Source: Mycobacterium asiaticum DSM 44297 (GTDB taxonomy: Bacteria; Actinomycetota; Actinomycetes; Mycobacteriales; Mycobacteriaceae). Taken from it: a DNA stretch of 64,000 nucleotides. The stretch is from positions 1,671,314 to 1,735,313 of the forward strand of contig NZ_HG964937.1 in assembly GCF_000613245.1 (NCBI RefSeq), written 5' to 3'. The stretch's first letter is position 1. Each line of letters begins with the position of its first letter. The translations under genes were made by a program, and so were the position numbers. The notes under the pieces are model-generated. The model saw only the letters and a list, made by a program, of their open reading frames with translations. It searched no databases and was not told the origin of the DNA. Below, in pieces: positions 1 to 8,552 of this stretch.

Positions 1-2743
1 CGATCACGGCCGGCAACATGAATGTGCGCACTAACAGGGCATTCAGCAACAGGGCCACGCCGACCGTGACGCCGATCTGCGCCAAGCTGAGCACGCTGCT
101 GGCGGCGAGCGCCAATGTCGTCAGCCCGACAACAATGCCGCCTCCGGTCACCACCACCCCGGTCGCCGCGAAAGCTCGGATGACGCTGGTGCGAACACCC
201 GCGGAATGTCCTTCGCGAATTCGCAACGGAAACAGCAGGTTGCCGCCGGACGCCACTCCGACCAATGACAGCAATGCAATAGGTGGAACCGACCAGTGCA
301 ATTCGTGGTGCATCAAGCGCTGCCAGATGAGCGCGCTCGCACCGAGAGCCGCGAGGTAGGAAACGACGATGCTACCCAACACGATCAAACCGGCGATCGG
401 ACTTCGCAACAGCACTGCGGCGATCAGCAGAATGACACCGAGACTGATCAGCGCCACCAGGGCCAGGTCCCTACCCACGATGTCCTGTAGATCGCGAATT
501 GCCGGTCCCACGCCGCTCATGTCGACGGTAGCCGGCTGCAAGGTGCTGTTCTTTACCGCTTCAGCTACGGCAGCGCTGATTTCGCGAGCGCGGACAGCGC
601 CATCATTGCCCCACTCTTTTCCATCGCCGTAGACGAACAGCCGGGTGGCATGACCGTCAGGTGAAAACAACTCGACGAGGGCCGGTCGGAACCTGGGATC
701 CGTCAGGATCGTCCGGGATGCGTACAGGGCTGAGCCCGGAGCGCCCGCAGCGGATGCGGCGAGCCCTTGCAGATACCCGGCGAGGTCCTGCGCGGGGACG
801 GGACGAGCGTTGCGCAGGATGTCCTTGACATTCCCAGCGATCATGCGCGTCTGGTTGAGCTGCTCCCACACATTTTTCGTCATCGTGGGTAGGCCGGAAC
901 CCGCGGACGTGGCACCGTCAACGGTTGCCGCGATCAGTTGCTGCGCCGCACCAATCAACTTCGTGGTGCTGTCCACAACAGCATTGGCCCATTGCACCGC
1001 CTCCTGTGCGGCCGAGCACACCGGAGTACTGGGACAGTCCGGGATCGCGCTGACGAAGCTGCGGAGCGAATCAAAAACTCCCGAAACATCTGCGGACCTC
1101 GCTTGGACTTTGTCCGTGGCTTCTTGGGTCAGATGCACGGCCAGACTCACGCCACCAATCGCGAACGGTCCCGCTGACATGCCCGATTGGATGAGATCCA
1201 CTTGGGAGAGCAGTTCATCTACCGCCGCGGCGAGATCGGTAAGCACGGGTCTGGAACTCATTTGATCGGCGAACTCATCGAGCCGATCCCCGAAATTTCC
1301 GGCGGTCGCAGTCAGAGCAGCCTGCTTTGAGACCATCCCGCCCGGATGGCTCGCGGACTGCACCATACGGACGCCGGAAATCCCCATGATGGCGGCCGTA
1401 ACCTGCTCGATGGCTCTCAGCCCGCTTGGGTTACGCAAATCGTGACCGGTTTCGATCGTTACGACGTCCGGGTGGAGTTGGTTGGGGCCGAAATGCGTAT
1501 TGACCGCGCGGTAGCCACGGTTGGCTTCTGACTCCGGCGAGGTGGCCGATGTTTCGTCCCACCCGATCGGGATGCCGGGCAGGCCGATCGTCAGAACGAG
1601 CACGAAAACGCCGCTGGCTACCAATATCGGTGCCGGCCAGCGCGCCACGTTGATGCCGATGCGCCGCCAGCGTCGACTGTGGCTTCTGCCCGGGGGCGGC
1701 TCGAGCAGGCCGGCGCGGCTCGCGAGCGCCATCAAAGCCGGTGTCAGGGTCAACGCGGACAAGCCGACTGCGAGGGCACCGATCGCACAGAGCACGCCGG
1801 TGGTGGCGAACATGCTTATTCGAGCAACGCTCAGCCAACCCACTGCACCCAGGGGTGCCACGAGAATGAGGGTGGACCCGATGATCACGGGCGCGACGGT
1901 TCGGTAGGCGTCTGCTAACGCCAGCGACGGGGCCACGTCTTGGCTTCGCCGTTCGTGGTAACGCCCGATCAGGAAGATGACGAAACCGGTCCCAGCGCCG
2001 ACGATCACTGCGACGCTGACCGACAGCGAGAACAGCGATACATCCATCAGGTCGTGGGCGGCCAGTTCTGAGACAACCGGCCTGCAGACCGCCAGCGCCA
2101 TCAGTACTGAGGCCAGCGGCACCAGCGCGGTGATAAGCGAGCGGTAGAAGATCAGCAATAGCAGCACCAGCACCGCGATCGCGAATACGGTGAATATCTG
2201 CACCTGCCGGTCCACCGCGCCGAACTCATCCATGATGGTCGCGCCGGCGCCGGTGATGTAGACGTGTAGCCCGTCCGGGGGTTTCATGTGTGCCGCGATG
2301 TTGCGGGTGGCAACGATCGAATCGGCCGCTTCGGAGGTGCCGACCATGCCGTTGAGTCGCATCGTGGCGGTAACTACGTGGTGATCACTACTTACGGCGC
2401 TGCCGGCGGCAGGTACCTGCCACCAGTCCATCAAGCCGAGGACATGTCGCGAGTCCGCCCTTAGGGCAGCGACCAATTGGGCGTAAAACTCTCGATCCTG
2501 GTTGTTCAGACCTCCGTCACGCTCGAGCACCAGGTACGCGACGTTGTCGGTGGCCGGTTGGTTGAAGGCATCGGCCGACCGCTGCACGGCAAGCTCGGTC
2601 GCGGTCCCCGACAACAAGAACGGCTGGTCCTCGTTGGAGATCACCTGATCGACGGGCGGCGCAAAGCTGTTGCCGACTATGGCAACAACTGCCCAAGCAG
2701 CAACGATCAACAATGCGAACCGATAGATGAACCCACCAATCAC
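1..2743 (-). CDS. MmpL/RND-family transporter, C-terminus cut by window edge
   Basis: This is an open frame of about 914 codons that runs off the left edge. MmpL proteins are inner-membrane RND exporters of mycobacterial lipids or siderophores. The translation has the MmpL plan: a short N-terminal anchor, a large periplasmic loop, a TM2-6 bundle (about residues 190-340), a second long periplasmic loop, and the start of TM8-12. The GTG start at 2743 has TGAGG eight bases upstream, and an in-frame stop lies further upstream. Oddly, the TM4 motif normally read as GTDYAIF is GTGFVIF (residues 252-258), and the TM10 motif normally read as SDYN is SGGN (residues 832-835). Both Asp-Tyr pairs of the proton relay known from MmpL3 are therefore absent. 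No MmpS partner is seen next to it. It may be uncoupled from proton flow or degenerate. The family call is secure; the substrate is unknown. Confidence 0.9.
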   Translation of the reverse strand, partial: MIGGFIYRFALLIVAAWAVVAIVGNSFAPPVDQVISNEDQPFLLSGTATELAVQRSADAFNQPATDNVAYLVLERDGGLNNQDREFYAQLVAALRADSRHVLGLMDWWQVPAAGSAVSSDHHVVTATMRLNGMVGTSEAADSIVATRNIAAHMKPPDGLHVYITGAGATIMDEFGAVDRQVQIFTVFAIAVLVLLLLIFYRSLITALVPLASVLMALAVCRPVVSELAAHDLMDVSLFSLSVSVAVIVGAGTGFVIFLIGRYHERRSQDVAPSLALADAYRTVAPVIIGSTLILVAPLGAVGWLSVARISMFATTGVLCAIGALAVGLSALTLTPALMALASRAGLLEPPPGRSHSRRWRRIGINVARWPAPILVASGVFVLVLTIGLPGIPIGWDETSATSPESEANRGYRAVNTHFGPNQLHPDVVTIETGHDLRNPSGLRAIEQVTAAIMGISGVRMVQSASHPGGMVSKQAALTATAGNFGDRLDEFADQMSSRPVLTDLAAAVDELLSQVDLIQSGMSAGPFAIGGVSLAVHLTQEATDKVQARSADVSGVFDSLRSFVSAIPDCPSTPVCSAAQEAVQWANAVVDSTTKLIGAAQQLIAATVDGATSAGSGLPTMTKNVWEQLNQTRMIAGNVKDILRNARPVPAQDLAGYLQGLAASAAGAPGSALYASRTILTDPRFRPALVELFSPDGHATRLFVYGDGKEWGNDGAVRAREISAAVAEAVKNSTLQPATVDMSGVGPAIRDLQDIVGRDLALVALISLGVILLIAAVLLRSPIAGLIVLGSIVVSYLAALGASALIWQRLMHHELHWSVPPIALLSLVGVASGGNLLFPLRIREGHSAGVRTSVIRAFAATGVVVTGGGIVVGLTTLALAASSVLSLAQIGVTVGVALLLNALLVRTFMLPAVI

Positions 2744-2971
2744 TGCATGAGCCTCAGCTGCGCCGCGGGTCAGGTATCACGCGGTAGCCAGTCGCATCCA
2801 AGTGGCGTATCACCTTCTCAATCGACACCGTCGGAACCCCCGAACAAAGTCGGCTAATTCAACCACCCCGACCGTGCGACCGACAGTGGTTTTCCCCGCG
2901 CCGGCACACCGCCTCTGGCGTGAACGCCAAACGCTGGTCCCCACATTCCTGACTCGCTAAGGTCTGCCGTC

Positions 2972-4048
2972 ATGGGCCTGTTGCGGTTCCTGTGGCGCCG
3001 TGTGCTGGCATTCGACCGCATCGGCTCACGAATCCCACAGCTGATCGGAGTCTGGCTGCTGGAATTGCTCTTCGCGCTGCCGTTGACATTCTTCATCGGG
3101 AAAGTCATCGATATTCACGGCGCGTTCGGCGTGGCGGGCACGCACGAGCGGCTCGACGGAGTGTTCTGGGCAGCGTTGGCGGTTTCGCTGTTCTTCGGGT
3201 TCCTGTTCGTGCGGTCACTGCTGAAACCCCGCGTGGTCGAGGGGTCGTGGACCCCGACCGTGCATGCGGACTTCGGCTCGCTGTCGGTCTACGGCGGCAA
3301 CAAGGCCTGGACGGTGACCTACCCCTACCTGACCAGCCACCCGTCCTACGCTCTGCTGTTGCTGCTGACGGCGCCTATCCCAGCGGTGATGTTCGCGGCA
3401 ACGCTCAACCAGGGCGACAGCACCTTCTACTTCCGTGTGTCCGGCATCGTCGGGTTGACCATCCTGGCGTGTATGGCGTTCGCGCGCGTCATCACCTGGT
3501 ACGTCCTGCGGGTCGGGCGTCGCGCACTCGACGAGCAACTGCGCGGTTCGCCCATATCGCAGCGACGGCTGGGCTGGGAGATCGCCTGGAAACCGGTGCT
3601 CGTTCTGGTCGCGCTGATTTACACGATCGTCTGTCTCCCGCTGGGGCTGATGTGGCTGAAGGAGGAACGCACCATCGCCGCGCTGCCCATCGCCACCGTC
3701 GCTGACGCCGAGCATCCCGGTGACTACCGCCGGGTGGAAGGGATGGTGGCGTCCGAACCCGTCTACTGGGCGCCGCACGGCACCGGCCGCGGAGGAAACA
3801 ACTATGCGGGTGCCGGGGTGCTGGTGACGTTGCCCTCGGGAGGCGAAGCGCTGTTGCTCGCCGAAGCGCTGTCGGTCCCCGACTTCAAAGGCATGATGGC
3901 CGACGTCCATGGCGGCGCCCTGACGGCCACTGGGAAGGTCATCGACGACATCACCAGCGTGCAACGCGAGTACTACGGCTTCGACGAAAATGCCTTCGCG
4001 CAGCCCGCTTCCGGTGGCCGGGTGCTGCTGTTGCTGTCTAACCCATAG
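2972..4048 (+). CDS. Conserved mycobacterial polytopic membrane protein
   Basis: The protein has 358 residues and an unknown function. Hydrophobic segments lie near residues 22-45, 62-82, 126-146, 156-178 and 207-227. They are followed by a soluble C-terminal domain of about 125 residues that contains a Gly-rich stretch (GTGRGGNNYAGAG, about 269-281). The ATG start has AAGG about nine bases upstream. It is transcribed away from the MmpL gene across a 228-base gap that would hold both promoters. No catalytic motif was recognised. The C-terminal half could be a small beta-rich extracytoplasmic or cytoplasmic domain, but this is inference from composition. Confidence 0.8.
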   Translation: MGLLRFLWRRVLAFDRIGSRIPQLIGVWLLELLFALPLTFFIGKVIDIHGAFGVAGTHERLDGVFWAALAVSLFFGFLFVRSLLKPRVVEGSWTPTVHADFGSLSVYGGNKAWTVTYPYLTSHPSYALLLLLTAPIPAVMFAATLNQGDSTFYFRVSGIVGLTILACMAFARVITWYVLRVGRRALDEQLRGSPISQRRLGWEIAWKPVLVLVALIYTIVCLPLGLMWLKEERTIAALPIATVADAEHPGDYRRVEGMVASEPVYWAPHGTGRGGNNYAGAGVLVTLPSGGEALLLAEALSVPDFKGMMADVHGGALTATGKVIDDITSVQREYYGFDENAFAQPASGGRVLLLLSNP

Positions 4049-4156
4049 CGAATGGCGGGCCGGATTGCCGGATTCGGCCGCGCATGTGTCGTACGGTTCT
4101 CACCAGGTCCCGGGCAGACCGTCGACGCGCCGCGCCATCCTGAAGGGAGCTGACGA

Positions 4157-5029
4157 ATGAGCAGGCCAGTCGTTGTCGTCGTGGCATGCGCCGCGCTGCT
4201 GCTAGCGGCCGGGTGTAGCAAGCCCAAGACGCATCAGTCGGAGCAACGAACACCGGCGGCCGAGACGTCGGCGGCGTCCTCGCAATCCGAACCGTCGAAC
4301 GAACCGGCGGCAGTGGGCAAGATGACCTTCCGCTACGAGCCCGCCGACACGCCCGATGCGCAACGCGGTCGCCAGATGATGGTCGAGGCAAAGCTATTGG
4401 AGAGCGTGGCCGGCCACGTCAACGACACGCTCAACCTGCCGCACGACGTGGCCGCCGTGGGCAAGCAGTGCGGCGAGGCCAATGACTACTGGGATCCCAA
4501 CGTCAACGAGATTCAGCTCTGCTACGAAGACATCCAGCAGAGCGAACAACGCTTTGCCAACAACGGAAACCAGGAGGCGGTGACGGCCGCCGTCAACGCG
4601 ACGATCTCCGGCTTCTACCACGAACTCGGTCACGCCACGTTGGGCATCTACGAGCTGGCTTTCACCGGGCGCGAGGAGGACGTGGCCGACCAGTTGTCCG
4701 CGTTCGAGCTGCTGGCCCCCGGCGCCGACGGTAAGCCCTATCCCAACGGGGTACGGATCGCGATGGACACCGCCGCGGACTGGAAGTTGAGCGCCAAGGA
4801 GGCCGGCGACGCCAATGAACTGCCCTTCTGGGACGGGCATTCGATGGACATCACCCGGATGTACAACTGGGAGTGCTGGATCTACGGGTCGGACACCACG
4901 GCCAATGCCGGCATCGTCACGTCTGGGGACCTGCCCGAGGATCGCGCCGGCAACTGCGAGGATGAGTTCCAGAACATGTCCAGGGCGTGGCAGCAGATGC
5001 TCGGCCCGCACCTGAAGAAGCCGAGCTGA
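4157..5029 (+). CDS. DUF4344-type zinc metallopeptidase lipoprotein
   Basis: This 290-residue exported lipoprotein has a hydrophobic signal peptide ending in a lipobox (LAAGC, lipidated Cys20) and a Ser/Pro/Glu-rich linker to about residue 55. The globular domain contains the zinc-binding HELGH motif at residues 155-159, with a downstream acidic EED at 173-175 as the likely third-ligand region. This matches the putative metallopeptidase family DUF4344, whose substrates are not known to me. The ATG start has GAAGGGAG upstream. It would act anchored to the outer face of the plasma membrane. The 78-base gap to the next gene leaves open whether they share a transcript. Confidence 0.85.
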   Translation: MSRPVVVVVACAALLLAAGCSKPKTHQSEQRTPAAETSAASSQSEPSNEPAAVGKMTFRYEPADTPDAQRGRQMMVEAKLLESVAGHVNDTLNLPHDVAAVGKQCGEANDYWDPNVNEIQLCYEDIQQSEQRFANNGNQEAVTAAVNATISGFYHELGHATLGIYELAFTGREEDVADQLSAFELLAPGADGKPYPNGVRIAMDTAADWKLSAKEAGDANELPFWDGHSMDITRMYNWECWIYGSDTTANAGIVTSGDLPEDRAGNCEDEFQNMSRAWQQMLGPHLKKPS

Positions 5030-5107
5030 CCCGGAGTTCATGCAGTATTCAGGCATTCGTGGGACTGCGCTGGTGGACCGCACACACATGCCGGATTTCC
5101 TCACGGT

Positions 5108-6214
5108 ATGCGGGTGGTTCAGGTAGCCAACTTTTACGGGCCTCGTTCCGGCGGGCTGCGCACCGCGGTGGACCGACTGGGCGCCGAGTACTGCGCGGCC
5201 GGCCACGAGGTGTTTCTCGTGGTGCCGGGGCGCCGCGCTCAACGGGACCGGCTGGACACCGGGGTCGTGCGAATCACCTTGCCCGCCAGGCTGCTTCCCT
5301 ACACCGGGGGCTACCGGGCGATCATGCCTGGACCGGTGCGGGCGCTGTTGGCTGTTTTGCGGCCGGATGCGCTGGAGGTGTCCGACCGGCTCACCCTGCG
5401 GTCCCTGGGGCAGTGGGGCCGCGAGCACGGCGCCACGACGGTGATGATCTCCCATGAAAGGCTGGATCGCCTTGCCGGACAGGTGCTTCCGGCTCGAAGC
5501 GCACAGCGGCTCGCCGACTTCGCCAATCGGCGTACCGCTGCCGACTATGACACCGTGGTGTGTACCACCGAATTCGCCCGCCAAGAATTCGACCGGATCG
5601 GCGCGACCAATACCGTGACCGTGCCGCTGGGTGTGGACCTGCAGACCTTTCACCCCCGGCGACGGTCCGCGGCGTTACGGCGCCGCTTCGCCACCCCGGC
5701 GCAGGTGTTGCTGGTGCACTGCGGGCGGCTATCGGTGGAAAAGCGTGCCGATCGCAGCATTGACGCGCTGGCCGCGCTCTGTGCCGCGGGCGTCGATGCT
5801 CGGCTGGTCGTGGTGGGTGCGGGACCCCTGCGCACCAGGCTGGAGCGGCAAGCCGCTGGCCTACCGGTGAATTTCACCGGCTTCGTCGCAAATCGGCGGA
5901 CGGTGGCCGGCCTGTTGGCCTCGGCGGATGTTGCGCTGGCGCCCGGACCGCACGAGACATTCGGATTGGCGGCCCTCGAGTCGCTGGCCTGCGGCACCCC
6001 CGCTGTGGTCTCGCGCACGTCGGCGATGACCGAGATCGTCACCACGGACAGCGGCGCGGTGGCCGACAACGATCCGGCGGCGATCGCCGATGCGGTCTGC
6101 GAGCTGGTGGGCCGGCCCGAGCAGCACCGTCGCGGCTGTGCGCGACTGCGCGCGGAGAAGTTCACCTGGCAGCGCTCGGCCACCGGCATGCTCACCACCT
6201 TGGGCGCGGCATGA
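5108..6214 (+). CDS. GT4-family glycosyltransferase (GT-B fold)
   Basis: The protein has 368 residues, the usual length for retaining GT4 enzymes that transfer mannose or glucose from nucleotide sugars. The N-terminal GPRSGGLR loop (residues 11-18) and the C-terminal EX7E motif (E283 to E291, in HETFGLAALE) are present, with the GGxxxxK-like donor region replaced by HCGRLSVEKRAD (204-215). It resembles the PimB/MgtA-like mycobacterial enzymes that build phosphatidylinositol mannosides or lipoglycans, but the acceptor cannot be assigned. No strong Shine-Dalgarno precedes the ATG, so the start is less certain. It lies downstream of the DUF4344 lipoprotein gene and is followed by a convergent small gene. 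Confidence 0.85.
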   Translation: MRVVQVANFYGPRSGGLRTAVDRLGAEYCAAGHEVFLVVPGRRAQRDRLDTGVVRITLPARLLPYTGGYRAIMPGPVRALLAVLRPDALEVSDRLTLRSLGQWGREHGATTVMISHERLDRLAGQVLPARSAQRLADFANRRTAADYDTVVCTTEFARQEFDRIGATNTVTVPLGVDLQTFHPRRRSAALRRRFATPAQVLLVHCGRLSVEKRADRSIDALAALCAAGVDARLVVVGAGPLRTRLERQAAGLPVNFTGFVANRRTVAGLLASADVALAPGPHETFGLAALESLACGTPAVVSRTSAMTEIVTTDSGAVADNDPAAIADAVCELVGRPEQHRRGCARLRAEKFTWQRSATGMLTTLGAA

Positions 6215-6238
6215 GCCAGCTCTACCGCTAAATCCCAA

Positions 6239-6502
6239 TCAATTTGCCGCGGTGCACGATTCGATCAACGCCGGCCCATAAGTGGCAGAGCCGCATTCAC
6301 ATTCCCAGCGCACATGCGGACCGCAGGAGCACGGGACCGTGACGACGATCATGTGCCCGGGCAGCAGCCAGTGACCACGCGAACAGCGCCGGGGCGGCCG
6401 GTCCATCCACTCGGCCCGCAGCACGTGCGACAACTCGCCGACATCAGCACTCACGCCGCCCACCGTCGCATCCATCGCGCCGCGAAATCCAGCACACCGC
6501 AT
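6239..6502 (-). CDS. Small Cys/His-rich protein, possible zinc ribbon
   Basis: The protein has 87 residues, or 78 from an internal Met at 6475, which is equally plausible as the start. The C-terminal half holds a CSRGHWLLPG segment followed by CSCG and CECG, an arrangement that could bind zinc. I recall similar short proteins in other mycobacteria but no function. It is convergent with the glycosyltransferase gene and divergent from the downstream tetR gene. The ordered Cys/His pattern on a strand otherwise free of features is the main reason to call it real. Confidence 0.6.
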   Translation of the reverse strand: MRCAGFRGAMDATVGGVSADVGELSHVLRAEWMDRPPRRCSRGHWLLPGHMIVVTVPCSCGPHVRWECECGSATYGPALIESCTAAN

Positions 6503-6572
6503 GAATCGTTACTCTTCGTTGCCTCTCGTTGACCGTGTCGTTGTACCGCGGCCATTCGCCGTCTGAGCCGGC

Positions 6573-6597
6573 ACTAAATAAACTGCTTGATTTAAGT
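6573..6597. promoter_or_regulatory. AT-rich imperfect inverted repeat upstream of tetR
   Basis: An AT-rich island (ACTAAATAAAC ... TTGATTTAAGT) lies 25-49 bases before the TetR start in otherwise GC-rich DNA. The arms are imperfectly symmetric. It is a candidate autoregulatory operator and/or -10 region for the tetR-P450-M24-M24 operon. This is based on position and composition only. Confidence 0.35.
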
Positions 6598-6621
6598 CGG
6601 GGACGGTAGTTCACTGAAGCG

Positions 6622-7326
6622 ATGGCCGCGGCGCGAGTGGTACGGACCGACCGCTCGGCGGTCACCCGGGAAGCCATCCTTTCCGCCGCTGAATGGCTGC
6701 TCGCCGAGCGCGGCATGTACGCCGTCTCGAACCGGCAGATCAGTGAAGCCGCCGGACAGGGAAACAACGCGGCCGCCTGCTATCACTTCGGCACCCGGAT
6801 CGAGCTGCTGCGGGCGATCGACGGCAAACACCGGGGAGCCATCGAGGAGCTGCGCGCCCAAATGCTGGCCGACATTGGTGGATCCACCGAACTGCGGGAC
6901 TGGGTAGGCGCACTGGTGCGGCCGCTGACCGAGCACCTGGCGCGGCTGGGCAACCCGAGCTGGTATGCGCGTTTCGCCGCACAGGCCATGGCCGACCCCA
7001 CCTACCGACAAGTCGTGACCAAGGACGCACTCGCGTCGCCGACACTGGTGCAAACCGTCGACGGGATCAACCGTTGTCTCCCCGATTTGCCCAAGCGGGT
7101 GCGTTCGGAACGAATCGTCATGGCCCGCAACCTGTTGATGCACACCTGCGCCGAACACGAAGGCGCACTGGCCGAGCATGGGCCGCTCGCGCGGTCCAGC
7201 TGGCCGGTCGCGGGCGAAAACCTGATCGACGCCATCGTCGGGCTGTGGCGCGCACCAGTGCACCTCGGCGCGGCCACTACTGATTACCACGATCGAGGGA
7301 GCAGGATGACCGAGGTAGTGACGTGA
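6622..7326 (+). CDS. TetR/AcrR-family regulator heading the P450-M24 operon
   Basis: The 234-residue protein has an N-terminal helix-turn-helix of about 60 residues (REAILSAAEWLLAERG ... CYHFGTRIELL) and a divergent ligand-binding domain. The recognition region reads NNAAACYHFG, the usual TetR YYHF region. Its stop overlaps the GTG start of the P450 by four bases (GTGA), so the regulator is translationally coupled to the operon it probably controls. An AT-rich imperfect palindrome lies just upstream. The inducer is unknown; by neighbourhood it may be the P450 substrate. Confidence 0.88.
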   Translation: MAAARVVRTDRSAVTREAILSAAEWLLAERGMYAVSNRQISEAAGQGNNAAACYHFGTRIELLRAIDGKHRGAIEELRAQMLADIGGSTELRDWVGALVRPLTEHLARLGNPSWYARFAAQAMADPTYRQVVTKDALASPTLVQTVDGINRCLPDLPKRVRSERIVMARNLLMHTCAEHEGALAEHGPLARSSWPVAGENLIDAIVGLWRAPVHLGAATTDYHDRGSRMTEVVT

Positions 7327-8540
7327 CCGCAGTTCGGACCGACATCCCCGAATTTCCGATGACCAGGGCCGCCGGCTGCCCCTTCGCGCCGCCGCCGAAG
7401 GTGTTGGAGCTCAACGCCGACCGCCAACTGAGCCGGGTGCGAATCTGGGACGGCAGCACCCCGTGGTTGATCACCGGCTACGAGGCGATCCGCGCGTTGT
7501 TCACCGATTCGCGAGTCAGCGTCGACGACCGGCTTCCGGGCTATCCGCACTGGAACGAAGGAATGCTGGCAACGGTGCACACCCGGCCGCGTTCGGTCTT
7601 CACCTCCGACGGGGAAGAGCACATCCGATACCGGCGAATGTTGTCCAAGCCGTTCACCTTCCGGCGAGTCGAGGCACTGCGGCCGGCAGTTCAGCAGATC
7701 GCCGACGACCACATCGACGCGCTGCTGGCCGGACCCCAACCGGGCGACATCGTGGCCGGATTGGCCCTGCCGGTCCCCTCCCTGGTCATCAGCCAGCTGC
7801 TGGGAGTGCCCTACGAGGAGGCCGACTTCTTTCAGGAGCAGGCACAGCGCGGCATGGGCCGCTATGCGACCGAAGAAGATACCGCCCAGGGCGCCGCCTC
7901 CTTGGCGAGATACCTGGCCAAACTGGTTCGGATCAAGATGGAGAGCCCATCTGAGGATTTGGTCTCCGATCTGGCCGAACGGGTGAACGCCGGGGAGCTC
8001 AGCGTGCGCGAGGCAGCACAACTGTCCACCGGCGTGCTCATCGCGGGTCACGAAACCACCGCGAACATGCTGAGTCTGAGCGTGGCGGCGCTGCTGGAAA
8101 ATCCCGATCAGCTGGCTCTGCTGCGCGACACCGCGGACCCGAAGGTGATCGCGACCGCCGTCGAGGAATTGATGCGCTACCTCAGCATCATCCAGACTGG
8201 CCAGCGGCGCATCGCTATTGCCGACATCGAGCTTGGCGGCGAGACGATCCGGGCCGGCGACGGCATCATTCTTGATGTGGCACCGGCGAACTGGGACAGC
8301 CGCCAGTTCCCGGCACCGGAGCGGTTGGACCTCACCCGAAACGACGGCCCACACATCGGTTTCGGCTATGGCCGCCATCAATGCGTTGGTCAGCAGCTCG
8401 CCCGGATGGAGCTGCAGATCGTGCTGCCCACCCTTTTCCGGCGTATCCCGACGCTGCGGATGGCGGTGCCGGTCGAGGAGTTGCCGTTCAAACACGATGC
8501 GCTGGCGTACGGCGTCTACGAGCTGCCGGTGACCTGGTGA
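7323..8540 (+). CDS. Cytochrome P450 (bacterial class I type)
   Basis: The 405-residue soluble P450 would insert oxygen into a small hydrophobic substrate using ferredoxin-delivered electrons. Visible landmarks are the I-helix AGHETT, the ExxR motif in EELMR, and the heme-binding loop GFGYGRHQCVGQQLAR with the thiolate Cys. The N-terminus (FPMTRAAGCPFAPPP) resembles actinobacterial CYP105-like enzymes. It overlaps the regulator by four bases and is followed 12 bases later by the first M24 gene, so all are probably co-transcribed. No dedicated ferredoxin gene is seen nearby. Confidence 0.92.
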   Translation: MTAVRTDIPEFPMTRAAGCPFAPPPKVLELNADRQLSRVRIWDGSTPWLITGYEAIRALFTDSRVSVDDRLPGYPHWNEGMLATVHTRPRSVFTSDGEEHIRYRRMLSKPFTFRRVEALRPAVQQIADDHIDALLAGPQPGDIVAGLALPVPSLVISQLLGVPYEEADFFQEQAQRGMGRYATEEDTAQGAASLARYLAKLVRIKMESPSEDLVSDLAERVNAGELSVREAAQLSTGVLIAGHETTANMLSLSVAALLENPDQLALLRDTADPKVIATAVEELMRYLSIIQTGQRRIAIADIELGGETIRAGDGIILDVAPANWDSRQFPAPERLDLTRNDGPHIGFGYGRHQCVGQQLARMELQIVLPTLFRRIPTLRMAVPVEELPFKHDALAYGVYELPVTW

Positions 8541-8552
8541 GGCGCTGAGATT

